From assembly GCA_035471785.1 (NCBI GenBank), contig DATIPQ010000040.1:1-64000 (forward strand): a stretch of 64,000 nt of DNA, read 5' to 3'. Source of the stretch: Acidobacteriota bacterium (GTDB taxonomy: Bacteria > Acidobacteriota > UBA6911 > RPQK01 > DATIPO01). The notes beneath the pieces are model-generated. The model saw nothing but the letters and a program-made list of their open reading frames with translations, was not told the origin of the DNA and did no database searches. Position numbers and translations under genes: made by a program. Of the stretch, positions 5,973 through 14,586 are shown one piece after another (the stretch's first letter is position 1; each line of letters begins with the position of its first letter).

Positions 5973-8747
5973 ATGCGCCCGCGCCTGGACCATCAGCGAC
6001 TGCAGAAGGAGGCCGCCCGCAGCGGACTGTCTCAGAGGGACTTGGCCGCCAAATTGGGCTTGAGCGCTCCTCATCTGTCGATGCTGATGTCGGGCAAGCG
6101 GCCCTACCCCACCCGGCGGACGCGTCGCAAACTGACGCGTGGACTCGCTCTCGCTTTCGACGAGCTGTTCGTCCGCGAGCCGCCGCAACCTCGGCGGGAG
6201 ACAGCGCTCGCCGCGAAGGGCAAAGAGGCTCCTTCAGGCTCGGCCGAGTGGCAGCCCCGTTCCTTCGCGCGCGACCTGCGCTTCGCCTGGAGAGTCCTGC
6301 TCAAGCGTCCCGGACTCACCCTGGTGATGATCCTCACCCTGGCCTTGGGAATCGGGGCCAACAGCGCCATCTTCAGCGTGGTCAACAGCGTTCTGATCAA
6401 TCCCCTGCCCTTTCGCGATCCCCAACGGCTGGTCCTGATCTGGACCCGGCTGACGGGCAACAACGTAGAGCGCGACTCCACCTCGATGCCCAATTTCCGC
6501 GACTTGCGCGACGACAACACCTTTCTGGAGGAGGTGGCGGCCTTGGCCTATCCCTTCGGCGTCAACCTGACGGGAGACGGTCCGCCCAGCCAGATCAAGG
6601 TGGCCAGCATCAGCCACGGCTTCTTTTCCGTGCTGGGGGTAGAGCCGCTGATGGGCCGCGAGTTCACCCGCCGCGACGTCGAACTTCTGACCAGGGCCCG
6701 CCAGCAGCGGCTGCGTCTGGTGGCTCCGCTGATTCTCAGCCATGGCCTGTGGCAGAGCCGCTTCGGAGGCGACCCGGCCATCCTGGGACGCAAGGTGGAG
6801 GTGAACGGGGCGCCCATGCAGGTGGTCGCCGTCATGCCGCCCGATTTCCGCTTCTTCCGCCTGCTCAGGCAAGCCGATCTGGGCATCAGCGTCGAGTTGG
6901 ACGCCTGGTGGCCGCTGGTCACCGACGTGCCCGCCTGGCCCCGCGATTTGCGCACCATCCGCATCGTGGGACGCCTCAAGCCGCAGATCTCGCTGGCCCA
7001 AGCCCGGCAGCAGGCCCAGGTCCTCTCGCAGCACCTCCGCCAGACCCATCAGGTGCTTGAGCAAAGCGGATTCGAGTTCGAACTGGCGCCCCTGCGCAAC
7101 GATCTTCTGGAGGAAGTGCAGCCGGCCCTGACGGCCTTGCAGGGCGCCGTCCTCTTCGTGCTGCTCATCGCCTGCGCCAACGTGGCCAACCTGCTGCTGG
7201 CGCGCTCGGCGGCACGGCGGCGGGAGATCAGCATCCGGGCCGCGCTGGGCGCGGGACGCATCGCCATCCTGCGTCAAATGCTGGCCGAAAGCCTGCTGCT
7301 GGCCGTGGCCGGCGGAGCGGGCGGTCTGCTGCTGGCGGTGTGGGGGCTGCAAGGGCTGCTCTACCTCAATCAGGAAAACCTGCCGCGGGTGGAAGAGGTG
7401 TCGCTGGACGGCCGCGTGCTGGCCTTTACGCTGGCCTTGTGCCTGGGGTCGGCCCTGCTTTTCGGATTGCTCCCCGCCATGCGCGTCTCGCGTCCCGACC
7501 TGGTTTCAGTGCTGCGCCGCAGCGGACGCAGCGGGACGGGAACAGGCCGGGGACGCCTGCAGAGGCTGCTGGTCATCGCTCAGGTGGCTCTATCGCTCAT
7601 CCTGCTGGTGGGGGCGGGATTGCTGCTGCGAACCTTCGAGAGCCTGCGCTCCGCCGACCTGGGATTCCAACCTCGCGGAGTGCTCACGCTCAACATCTCA
7701 CTGCCCTTCGGCCGCTACACCCAACCCCGCCAGCAAGCCGACTTCTTCCACCGCCTGGAGGAGGAACTCGAACGGCGGCCTCAAGTCGAAGCCGCGGGCA
7801 GCATACTGCACATCCCCATGAGCGGCGGCTGGTGGACGGGCCCTATCTGGCGGCTGCAGGACGATCCGCTCAAGCCTTCCCTCTCGGCCGATTACCGCAT
7901 CGTCACTCCCGGTTACTTTCAGGCCGTCGGCGCCCGTTTCCTGGCCGGGCGCACCCTGCGCGGCGAGGAGTACCGGCAGGCCCTCACGGTAGCCGTCATC
8001 GACGAGGCCCTGGCCCGCAAAGCCTGGCCCGGCAGCGACCCGCGGGAAGCGCTGGGACGCACCCTGAGCATCCTGCCCGAGCAGCGCCCGCCTCATGCCA
8101 ATCCGCTGCAAATGCGGGTTGTGGGAGTGATCGAGCACGTCCGCAACGTGTTTCCCACCCTGGAAGAGCGGCCCACCATCTACTTCGCTCCCGAACTGTG
8201 CGTCTTCACCAGCTTCATGGACGTGGCGGTCAAGGGGCCTCCCGGAGCCGACTTGCGGGTAGCCGTCCGCCAGGCCCTCAACCAACTCGACCCCGATTTG
8301 GGGATGGCCGACGTGCTGCCTCTGCAACACTACGTGGACCGCTCCCTCACCCACACCCGCTTCAGCCTTTCGCTGATCGGTGTCTTCGCGGCTCTGGCAG
8401 TGACTCTGGCCTTGATCGGACTCTACGGCGTCATCTCCTGCAGCGTGGCCGCCCGTACTCAGGAGATCGGCTTGCGCATGGCCCTGGGCGCCGGACGCGC
8501 ACGCATCCTGCGGCAGGTGCTGTCCCAGGCGCTGGCGATGGCCTCGGCGGGGACGCTCCTCGGGGTGGCGGGCGCGCTCATCGCCACCCAGGCACTGAGT
8601 GCTTCTCTGCACGGCGTCAACCCCCTCGACCCCTGGACTTTCGCCGTCATGACAGTGGGCTTGCCTGCCGCCGCCCTGGCCGCCGCCTTTCTTCCCGCCC
8701 GCCGGGCCGTCCAGGTTGAGCCGATCCAGGCCTTGCGAGCCGAATAG
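5973..8747 (+). CDS. ADOP-type MacB/FtsX permease with N-terminal XRE HTH domain
   Basis: 924 residues. Residues about 8-65 form an XRE-type helix-turn-helix (SGLSQRDLAAKLGLSAPHLS...), followed by a linker. From about residue 85 it is a full acidobacterial-duplicated-orphan permease: first membrane helix (LVMILTLALGIGANSAIF), a long periplasmic MacB_PCD domain, three helices with the FtsX core, a second periplasmic domain and a final FtsX domain (EIGLRMALGAGRARILRQ). No ATPase gene lies nearby. The helix-turn-helix faces the cytoplasm, so this could be a membrane-bound regulator or just a self-binding N-terminus. The start has no ribosome-binding site; TTGACG at 5935-5940 and TACGCT at 5960-5965 put the promoter immediately before the ATG. 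A similar protein is at 27119-29827. Confidence 0.9.
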   Translation: MRPRLDHQRLQKEAARSGLSQRDLAAKLGLSAPHLSMLMSGKRPYPTRRTRRKLTRGLALAFDELFVREPPQPRRETALAAKGKEAPSGSAEWQPRSFARDLRFAWRVLLKRPGLTLVMILTLALGIGANSAIFSVVNSVLINPLPFRDPQRLVLIWTRLTGNNVERDSTSMPNFRDLRDDNTFLEEVAALAYPFGVNLTGDGPPSQIKVASISHGFFSVLGVEPLMGREFTRRDVELLTRARQQRLRLVAPLILSHGLWQSRFGGDPAILGRKVEVNGAPMQVVAVMPPDFRFFRLLRQADLGISVELDAWWPLVTDVPAWPRDLRTIRIVGRLKPQISLAQARQQAQVLSQHLRQTHQVLEQSGFEFELAPLRNDLLEEVQPALTALQGAVLFVLLIACANVANLLLARSAARRREISIRAALGAGRIAILRQMLAESLLLAVAGGAGGLLLAVWGLQGLLYLNQENLPRVEEVSLDGRVLAFTLALCLGSALLFGLLPAMRVSRPDLVSVLRRSGRSGTGTGRGRLQRLLVIAQVALSLILLVGAGLLLRTFESLRSADLGFQPRGVLTLNISLPFGRYTQPRQQADFFHRLEEELERRPQVEAAGSILHIPMSGGWWTGPIWRLQDDPLKPSLSADYRIVTPGYFQAVGARFLAGRTLRGEEYRQALTVAVIDEALARKAWPGSDPREALGRTLSILPEQRPPHANPLQMRVVGVIEHVRNVFPTLEERPTIYFAPELCVFTSFMDVAVKGPPGADLRVAVRQALNQLDPDLGMADVLPLQHYVDRSLTHTRFSLSLIGVFAALAVTLALIGLYGVISCSVAARTQEIGLRMALGAGRARILRQVLSQALAMASAGTLLGVAGALIATQALSASLHGVNPLDPWTFAVMTVGLPAAALAAAFLPARRAVQVEPIQALRAE

Positions 8748-8772
8748 TGCGAGTAGCGCTGTGGGGCCTGTT

Positions 8773-9900
8773 TCAAATCACGCGCGCCAACACCAGAGTC
8801 AAGTCGTCGCGGTGATCAGGATCGCCGGTGAAGCCGTTGACGGCATCGACGATGCGCTGAGCCAGCTCAGCCGGAGGCAGATCGGCGTGCTCCAGGGCCA
8901 ACTGCCGCAAGCGCTCTTCGCCGAATTCCTGCAACTGATGATCGAAGGCCTCGGTGACGCCGTCGGTGTGAACGAGCAGGACGTCGCCGGGATGCAGCTC
9001 GACGGTTTGCTGCTCATAGCGCGACTCGGAGAAAAGGCCCAACAAGGTTCCCGTGGCTTCGAGCAACTCAGGTTCTCTGGCGCTCCCTTCCCGCTTTCTC
9101 AGCAGGATGGGCGGGCAGTGGCCCGCGTTGACGTAGTGCAGGCGCCGCGACAGTCCGTCGTAAAGACCGCAGAAGAGCGAGGCGAACTTGCTGTCCCCGG
9201 TGGTCTCGTAGAGGGCTCGATTGACGTCGTCAACCAGCTTGGCCTGAGAGGAGCCATGCAAGGGAGCCCGGCTGCGCAGAAGAGCCTGCAGGTTGGCCAT
9301 AAGCAGCGCGGCCGAAATGCCCTTTCCCGAAATGTCGCCGACTGCCATCCACAATTCCTCGGGATTGAGGCGCAGGAAGTCGTAATAATCGCCTCCCACC
9401 TCGCGGGCCGAGTGGCAGACGCCGTAGTATTCCAGTGAACGCAGGCTGGGATAACGCTGAGGAAAGAGCTGGAGCTGGACTTCTTTGGCGATGCGCAACT
9501 GTTCGGCCAGAAGCTGGTTCTCGCGCTTGAGGCGCCAGTGGTCGAGGTCCTGCAAAACCGTCTGCCGCAACGAGAAGGGTTCCCAGGGCTTGGTCACGTA
9601 GCGGTGCACCTGGCCCAGGTTGATGGCCTCCATCAGGTTTTCGACGTCGGCATACCCCGTAAGGATGATGCGGATGGCCTGAGGGGAGCGGCTCAGCGAT
9701 TCCCTGAGCAGGTCGACGCCGCTGATGCCGGGCATTCGCTGGTCGGTAATGATGACGTCGAAGCGGTCGCGCCTCAAAAACTCGAGGGCTTCCTCACCGC
9801 TCTTGGCCTCCTGGACGGCAAAATCCCGCATGAAGGTCCGTTTCAGTTTTTGCAGGTTGGCCAGTTCGTCGTCGACGACCAGGATGTTCTGTTTGTTCAT
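8773..9900 (-). CDS. Response regulator with PP2C-type (RsbU/SpoIIE) phosphatase output
   Basis: 375 residues from the ATG at 9898-9900; the open frame runs further upstream, but the receiver domain starts here. Residues 1-120 are a CheY-like receiver with DD at 10-11, phosphoacceptor Asp53 (IITDQRMPG) and the conserved Lys in YVTKPWEP, the variant seen in RpfG/HnoC-like receivers. After a coiled-coil linker (LKRENQLLAEQLRIAKEVQ) comes a SpoIIE/PP2C domain with GGDYYDF, GDISGKG and HTDGVTEA, which bind the two metal ions. Such proteins dephosphorylate anti-sigma-factor antagonists in partner-switching stress responses. No partner histidine kinase or STAS protein is next to it. The gene is divergent from the DUF1080 lipoprotein gene. 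Confidence 0.92.
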   Translation of the reverse strand: MNKQNILVVDDELANLQKLKRTFMRDFAVQEAKSGEEALEFLRRDRFDVIITDQRMPGISGVDLLRESLSRSPQAIRIILTGYADVENLMEAINLGQVHRYVTKPWEPFSLRQTVLQDLDHWRLKRENQLLAEQLRIAKEVQLQLFPQRYPSLRSLEYYGVCHSAREVGGDYYDFLRLNPEELWMAVGDISGKGISAALLMANLQALLRSRAPLHGSSQAKLVDDVNRALYETTGDSKFASLFCGLYDGLSRRLHYVNAGHCPPILLRKREGSAREPELLEATGTLLGLFSESRYEQQTVELHPGDVLLVHTDGVTEAFDHQLQEFGEERLRQLALEHADLPPAELAQRIVDAVNGFTGDPDHRDDLTLVLARVI

Positions 9901-10022
9901 CGCCTGAAAGTCCTCGATTATACACGTCGAGCCGCTCGGCAAGATCCCGCTAATCTCTTTCCTTATGCGGCGTTTTGTGGTAGAAGATGACCGTCTCTTC
10001 ACCCTCGAGACCTTTAAACACG

Positions 10023-11024
10023 ATGCACTACATCCGCCAGATTCTTTTGATCGCTCTAGGTTTATTGGCGGCAGGCTGCGCAGCGGGACCGGAGGACGGT
10101 TCCGCAGACAGCGCCGGAGACTCCGCCGCCTGGGCCTACGGACGTTGGGACGTTGAAGTCCAGCATCCTCAAGGCTCCTACCCCTCATGGTTCGAGATCA
10201 CTGCCGGAGAGGACGGTCCCAGCGGCCGCTTCGTGGGACGGTTCGGCAGCGCCCGGCCCATCCAGCAACTGGAAGTCGGCGAACAGCAATTGCGCTTTTC
10301 CCTGCCCGTCCAGTGGGAATCCCACTCCAGCGACATGGTTTTCGAGGGACGCCCTGAAGATGGGAAGATCATAGGTGAAACCAACGCCGCCGACGGCAGC
10401 ATGGTGCCCTTCAGGGCCGTTCCGGCGCCGGAACTGGACCGTCCGGGGCCGGTGTCCTTTGCGGAAGAGCCCATCGATCTGCTGGCCCAGGGACTCGAGG
10501 GATGGACGCTGCGCGTGGAGGACGGTCCCGACGGATGGAGCTTTGAAGACGGGGTGCTATCCAATCAGCCCCCCAGCGTCGACCTCATCACCCGGCGCGA
10601 ATTCGGCGACTTCAAGCTCCAGGTGGAGTTCTGGATGCCTCCAGGCAGCAACTCGGGAGTCTATCTGCGGGGACAGTACGAGGTGCAGATTCAGGACGAT
10701 CACGGCAAGGAGCCGGACAGCCACCGGTGCGGCGGACTCTACGGATTCATCACGCCCAGCGAGATGGCCTGCCGGCCGCCCCAAGAGTGGAACCGCTACG
10801 AGATCACGCTGGTCGGACGCACCGTAACGGTCGTCTGCAACGGGGTCACCATCATCGAAGACGAAGAGATCCCCGGCATTACGGGCGGCGCCCTGAGCAG
10901 CGCCGAGGACGGCCGCGGACCGATCATGCTGCAAGGCGATCACGAGGCCATCCGCTACCGCAACCTGCTTGTCTGGCCCGCCCAAGAGGAGGGCCAGCCG
11001 GCAGCGGACGAGGAGGAACAATGA
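10023..11024 (+). CDS. DUF1080 lipoprotein, probable 3-keto-disaccharide hydrolase
   Basis: 333 residues from the ATG at 10023. A start at 9987 is open, but this one gives a proper lipoprotein signal (LALGLLAAGC, lipobox Cys about residue 17). The C-terminal half (about 150-325) is the DUF1080 beta-sandwich, with WSFEDGVL, FGDFKLQVEFWMP and SNSGVYLRGQYEVQIQDDHG, the conserved sugar-binding face of this family. DUF1080 members are known to hydrolyse 3-keto-glycosides and are concanavalin-like. The N-terminal half is a separate beta domain of unknown role. The stop overlaps the start of the next gene (ATGA), so it is cotranslated with the subunit-3-like protein and the GMC oxidoreductase, which would make the keto substrate. 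Confidence 0.85.
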   Translation: MHYIRQILLIALGLLAAGCAAGPEDGSADSAGDSAAWAYGRWDVEVQHPQGSYPSWFEITAGEDGPSGRFVGRFGSARPIQQLEVGEQQLRFSLPVQWESHSSDMVFEGRPEDGKIIGETNAADGSMVPFRAVPAPELDRPGPVSFAEEPIDLLAQGLEGWTLRVEDGPDGWSFEDGVLSNQPPSVDLITRREFGDFKLQVEFWMPPGSNSGVYLRGQYEVQIQDDHGKEPDSHRCGGLYGFITPSEMACRPPQEWNRYEITLVGRTVTVVCNGVTIIEDEEIPGITGGALSSAEDGRGPIMLQGDHEAIRYRNLLVWPAQEEGQPAADEEEQ

Positions 11025-11638
11025 AGCGAAGAGACCTTTTGAAGCAAATGGGGGCGGCTTTGGGCGTCCCGGCCCTGGCCGGACTTTCTTCCAGCGAATT
11101 GCTTGCTCTGGGGCACGCTCTGCATCGGCCGGCCTCCTCGGCGCCCGCCGCCGCGCCCCAGGCCCTGCACGTGTTCCGCACCTTGGATGCCCACCAGGAC
11201 CGCACGGTGAGCAAGATCGCCGACATGATCATCCCGCCCACCGACACGGCGGGGGCCCTGGACGTGGGTGCCAACGAGTTCATGGACCGCCTGCTCAGCG
11301 AATGGTACCCCCAGAACCAGAAAGATTTCTTCCTGCGCGGGCTGGCCTCCCTCGACGCCAAGTGTCAGCAACGCTTCTCAGCCGATTTCATCGACTGCCA
11401 GGAAGACGCGCAGATCGAGATCCTGCAGGAAGAAGAGGCGGAAGCGATCCGCCTCTCCAAAGAAGCGGGAAGCGGCTCCATAAGCTGGGGCGTCTTCTCG
11501 CCTCCCATTCGTCATTATTTTCACATGCTCAAGTGGATGACCCTTTTCGCCTACTACACCTCCCAGGAGGGGATGGTGGAGGAATTGGGCTGGAAAGTGA
11601 TACCCGGGCAGTACATCGGGTGCCGTCAAAACGGATAG
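11021..11638 (+). CDS. Gluconate 2-dehydrogenase subunit 3-like protein (Tat signal)
   Basis: 205 residues. The start ATG overlaps the upstream stop and follows AGGAGGAA, a strong ribosome-binding site. The N-terminus MKRRDLLKQMGAALGVPALA is a Tat-type signal (RRDLLK), as usual for this family, which is exported together with a cofactor-loaded partner. The body has the family pattern DRTVSKIADMIIPPTDTAGALDVGANEFMD and a later WGVFSPPIRHYF. Subunit 3 proteins accompany FAD-containing GMC dehydrogenases and help their assembly or export; the partner gene follows 14 bases later. The predicted complex oxidises a sugar or glycoside at C3 in the periplasm. Confidence 0.88.
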   Translation: MKRRDLLKQMGAALGVPALAGLSSSELLALGHALHRPASSAPAAAPQALHVFRTLDAHQDRTVSKIADMIIPPTDTAGALDVGANEFMDRLLSEWYPQNQKDFFLRGLASLDAKCQQRFSADFIDCQEDAQIEILQEEEAEAIRLSKEAGSGSISWGVFSPPIRHYFHMLKWMTLFAYYTSQEGMVEELGWKVIPGQYIGCRQNG

Positions 11639-11652
11639 CCGGAGAGAAGTTC

Positions 11653-13347
11653 ATGGCCAATGTTATGCAGCCGAAGGTATGGGACGCGATCGTGGTCGGC
11701 TCGGGTATCTCGGGCGGATGGGCGGCAAAGGAACTCACCGAAAAAGGACTGGAAACGCTGGTCCTGGAAGCCGGCCCCCCCATCGACCCGGGACGCGACT
11801 ACGTGGAGCACCTGCCTGCCTGGGACTTGCCTTATCGGGGCATGCTCAGCCCCGAGGACGCCCGCACCCGTCACATCCAGCGCCTCTGCGGCGCCTGCGA
11901 AGGCTGGGCCTCCAAGTTCTTCGTCAACGACCTCGAGAATCCCTACAGCTTCGATGAGGACGAGCCTTTTCACTGGATTCGGGGACGCCAGGTAGGCGGC
12001 CGTTCCATCATGTGGGGACGCCAGGTCTACCGCTGGAGCGACCTCGACTTCGAAGCCAACGCCAAAGACGGACATGGCATCGACTGGCCCATCCGCTACC
12101 GGGACATCGCCCCCTGGTACGACCACGTGGAGCGCTTCATCGGAGTGACGGGAGCCGCCGAAGGACTCGACCATCTTCCCGACGGGCAGTTCCTGCCTCC
12201 CATGGACCTCAACTGCGTCGAGCACCACGTGCGCGAGCAACTGCTGGACAAGTACGGCGGCGAGCGGCTGCTCACCATCGGACGCGCCGCCATCATCACC
12301 CAGAGCCACAACGGGCGCGCCGCCTGCCATTATTGCGGCCCCTGCCACCGCGGATGCATCACCGGCTCCTACTTCTCCAGCCTCAGTTCCACTCTTCCCG
12401 CGGCCCGCGCCACCGGACGCCTTAACCTGCGTCCCTACAGCGTCGTGCGCAGCCTCAATTTCGATCCTGAGAGCGGCAAGGCTTCAAGCGTCAACATCGT
12501 TGACGGCATCACCATGCAGGACATCGAGATCCGCGGCAAGATCATCTTCCTCTGCGCCTCGGCTCTGGAATCGGCCCGCATCCTGCTTAATTCCGCCGAC
12601 AGCCATTTCCCCGACGGCCTGGCTAATTCCTCGGGTCAACTGGGACGCAACCTGATGGACCACATCATGGGCGGCGGAGCCGTGGGCACCATTGAAGGCT
12701 GGGAAGATCAGGAGTACTTTTCTCAGCGGCCCAACGGCATCTACCTGGCCCGCTACCGCAACGTCACCCGTCCTCACGGCGATTTTCTCAGAGGATACGC
12801 CTACCAGGGAGGAGCCTTCCGTCCCCGCTGGGAGCGCGGCCTGGTCACGCCCGGATTCGGCGTCGACTTCAAGAACAGCCTCAAGGAATACGGTCCCTGG
12901 CAGATGCGCCTCTACGGTTTCGGAGAATGCCTGCCCAATCCCGACAACCGGGTCACCATCGATCCCGACAAGAAGGACCGCTGGGGCATTCCCGTCCTCA
13001 AGATCTCCTGCAAATGGCGCGAGAACGAACGCGCCATGCTCAACGACATGCGCGAGTCGGCTGCCGAAATGCTGGATGCCGCGGGCGCCAAGGGCATCGT
13101 TCCCTTCCTCGAGAACAATGCGCCGGGGCTGACCATTCACGAGATGGGAACCGCCCGCATGGGACGCGATCCCAAGACTTCGGTGCTCAACGCCTACAAC
13201 CAGTGCCACGACGTCCCCAACGTCTTCGTCACCGACGGCGCCTGCATGACCTCCTCCGCCAACCAGAACCCGTCCATCACCTACATGGCGCTGACGGCCC
13301 GAGCGGCCGACTACGCTGCAAAGGCGCTGGCCAACGGAGAAGTCTAA
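11653..13347 (+). CDS. GMC-family FAD oxidoreductase (sugar/glycoside dehydrogenase subunit)
   Basis: 564 residues. The start ATG at 11653 follows GGAGAGAAG. The N-terminal dinucleotide-binding motif is VVGSGISGGWAAKEL (GxGxxG, residues about 14-28) with the following Glu at the end of strand 2 (LVLEAG). The C-terminal GMC block includes IHEMGTARMGRDP and NVFVTDGACMTSSANQNPSITYMAL, containing the catalytic His and Asn of this branch. A cysteine-rich patch CHYCGPCHRGC (near residue 225) is typical of gluconate/fructose dehydrogenase-like members. It has no own signal peptide and would be exported by the Tat signal of subunit 3. It is the oxidising enzyme of the proposed 3-keto-glycoside pathway. 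Confidence 0.92.
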   Translation: MANVMQPKVWDAIVVGSGISGGWAAKELTEKGLETLVLEAGPPIDPGRDYVEHLPAWDLPYRGMLSPEDARTRHIQRLCGACEGWASKFFVNDLENPYSFDEDEPFHWIRGRQVGGRSIMWGRQVYRWSDLDFEANAKDGHGIDWPIRYRDIAPWYDHVERFIGVTGAAEGLDHLPDGQFLPPMDLNCVEHHVREQLLDKYGGERLLTIGRAAIITQSHNGRAACHYCGPCHRGCITGSYFSSLSSTLPAARATGRLNLRPYSVVRSLNFDPESGKASSVNIVDGITMQDIEIRGKIIFLCASALESARILLNSADSHFPDGLANSSGQLGRNLMDHIMGGGAVGTIEGWEDQEYFSQRPNGIYLARYRNVTRPHGDFLRGYAYQGGAFRPRWERGLVTPGFGVDFKNSLKEYGPWQMRLYGFGECLPNPDNRVTIDPDKKDRWGIPVLKISCKWRENERAMLNDMRESAAEMLDAAGAKGIVPFLENNAPGLTIHEMGTARMGRDPKTSVLNAYNQCHDVPNVFVTDGACMTSSANQNPSITYMALTARAADYAAKALANGEV

Positions 13348-13465
13348 GGCCTGGAATAGTATCTGAAAGGGACAGATTCGCTAGCCCTTTCGCTAGCCCA
13401 CGTTAAGCCCAGGCGAGCGCAGCGAGACGGGGCGTCACCCTGGGTTTTGACAGGGCAAGCAAAGA

Positions 13466-13479
13466 ACGCTGAAAAGCGT
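13466..13479. other. Small GAAA-tetraloop hairpin in a 254-base gap
   Basis: The gap 13348-13601 holds no gene. ACGCT (13466-13470), GAAA and AGCGT (13475-13479) make a compact stem with a stable tetraloop, followed by an A-rich stretch. The same gap has a direct repeat of TCGCTAGCCC at about 13378-13399. No long T-run follows, so a terminator is doubtful. Confidence 0.35.
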
Positions 13480-13601
13480 GAGATAAAAGTAGCGAGCAGC
13501 CTCAGACCGCCGAGAGCAATTGGGCCTTCACCGCGGTCACTGAAGCTTGACACTTGTGTGAACTTGTTGGCCACCTGGTGGCCCTAGAGAAGGACCACGC
13601 C

Positions 13602-14423
13602 ATGAACCGACGACAATTCCTGGAAACCACCGCCGTAGCCTCGGCCCTTCCCTTCCTCCCCTCGCCGGCCAAGATGCTGCGTCCCATCGGAGTGCAGCTC
13701 TACACCGTGCGCGATCTGATGAAGGATGACTTCGAAGGGACTATCCGCAAGGTGTCCCAGGTGGGATACCAGGAAGTGGAGTTCGCCGGCTTCTTCGGCC
13801 GTGAGGCCTCCCAGGTGAAAGCCCTTCTCGATGAAGTGGGGATGACCGGCCCCTCCAGCCACGTGCCTCTGCAACGCATCCAGGAAAACCTCTCTGATGA
13901 GATGGAGTTCGCCAGGACGGTGGGAAGCCGCTTCCTCGTGGTGCCCTGGCTGGGAGAGGAGTTGCGCACTCTGGAGGGCTTCCGCCAGGTCTGCCAGACC
14001 CTCAACCAGGCCGGCCGGACCTGCAACGAAGAAGGCCTCAGGTTGGCCTACCACAACCACGACTTCGAGTTTGAGCCGGTCGAGGGCAAGATCCCCATGG
14101 ACCTGATGCTGGAGGAATGCGATCCCGACTATGTCGACATCGAACTCGACCTCTTCTGGATCACCAAGGCCGGCAAGGACCCCCTCGACTACTTCCGCCG
14201 CTACCCGGGCCGCTTCAAGCTTTTCCACGTCAAGGACATGGACGACACTCCCCAGCAGGGATTCACCCCCGTCGGCCAAGGAATCATCGACTTCCCGCGC
14301 ATCTTCAAAAAAATCCCCCAAGCCGGCACGGTCCACTACTTCGTCGAAAACGACCAACCCGGCGACGACCCCCTGGCCGACATCCGCGCCAGCTACCAGT
14401 ACCTGAGGGATCTGGAGTTCTGA
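13602..14423 (+). CDS. Secreted sugar-phosphate isomerase/epimerase-like TIM-barrel protein
   Basis: 273 residues. The N-terminus MNRRQFLETTAVASALPFL is a Tat-like signal, followed by the xylose-isomerase-like barrel (PIGVQLYTVRDLMKDDFEGT, VEFAGFFG). Metal-site candidates are the Glu of LAYHNHDFEF (HNHDxEF motif), DYVDIELDLFW, LFHVKDMD and YFVENDQPG, which together match the metal-binding residues of the AP-endonuclease-2 superfamily barrel. Many acidobacterial and Bacteroidota members lie beside DUF1080 and GMC genes and probably convert 3-keto sugars. It follows the GMC gene on the same strand after a 254-base gap, so it may have its own promoter. Confidence 0.88.
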   Translation: MNRRQFLETTAVASALPFLPSPAKMLRPIGVQLYTVRDLMKDDFEGTIRKVSQVGYQEVEFAGFFGREASQVKALLDEVGMTGPSSHVPLQRIQENLSDEMEFARTVGSRFLVVPWLGEELRTLEGFRQVCQTLNQAGRTCNEEGLRLAYHNHDFEFEPVEGKIPMDLMLEECDPDYVDIELDLFWITKAGKDPLDYFRRYPGRFKLFHVKDMDDTPQQGFTPVGQGIIDFPRIFKKIPQAGTVHYFVENDQPGDDPLADIRASYQYLRDLEF

Positions 14424-14586
14424 AAAGTTCAGCGGTCGCCTCTTGGTTCGACTCAGTTATTGTTCTGCTGGCTTATGCGTAATCTTTACCTAGGACATTT
14501 TTCCCTTGCCGGCAATACTTTAGGACACTCGTGACGGATGGCGGGCCGTTCAGCGTTTGGAACGACACTTGCGTGAACGGTTCCAA

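Noticed and set aside
6234-8719. Long alternative frames across the ADOP gene (and similar ones across acnA, lpdA, lptD and the 53 kb permease)
   Set aside because: High-GC shadow frames; they lack domains and oppose well-recognised proteins.
8773-10188. Extended N-terminus of the response regulator
   Set aside because: The first about 96 residues before MNKQNILVVDD are low-complexity, Arg-rich and overlap the divergent gene's start region.
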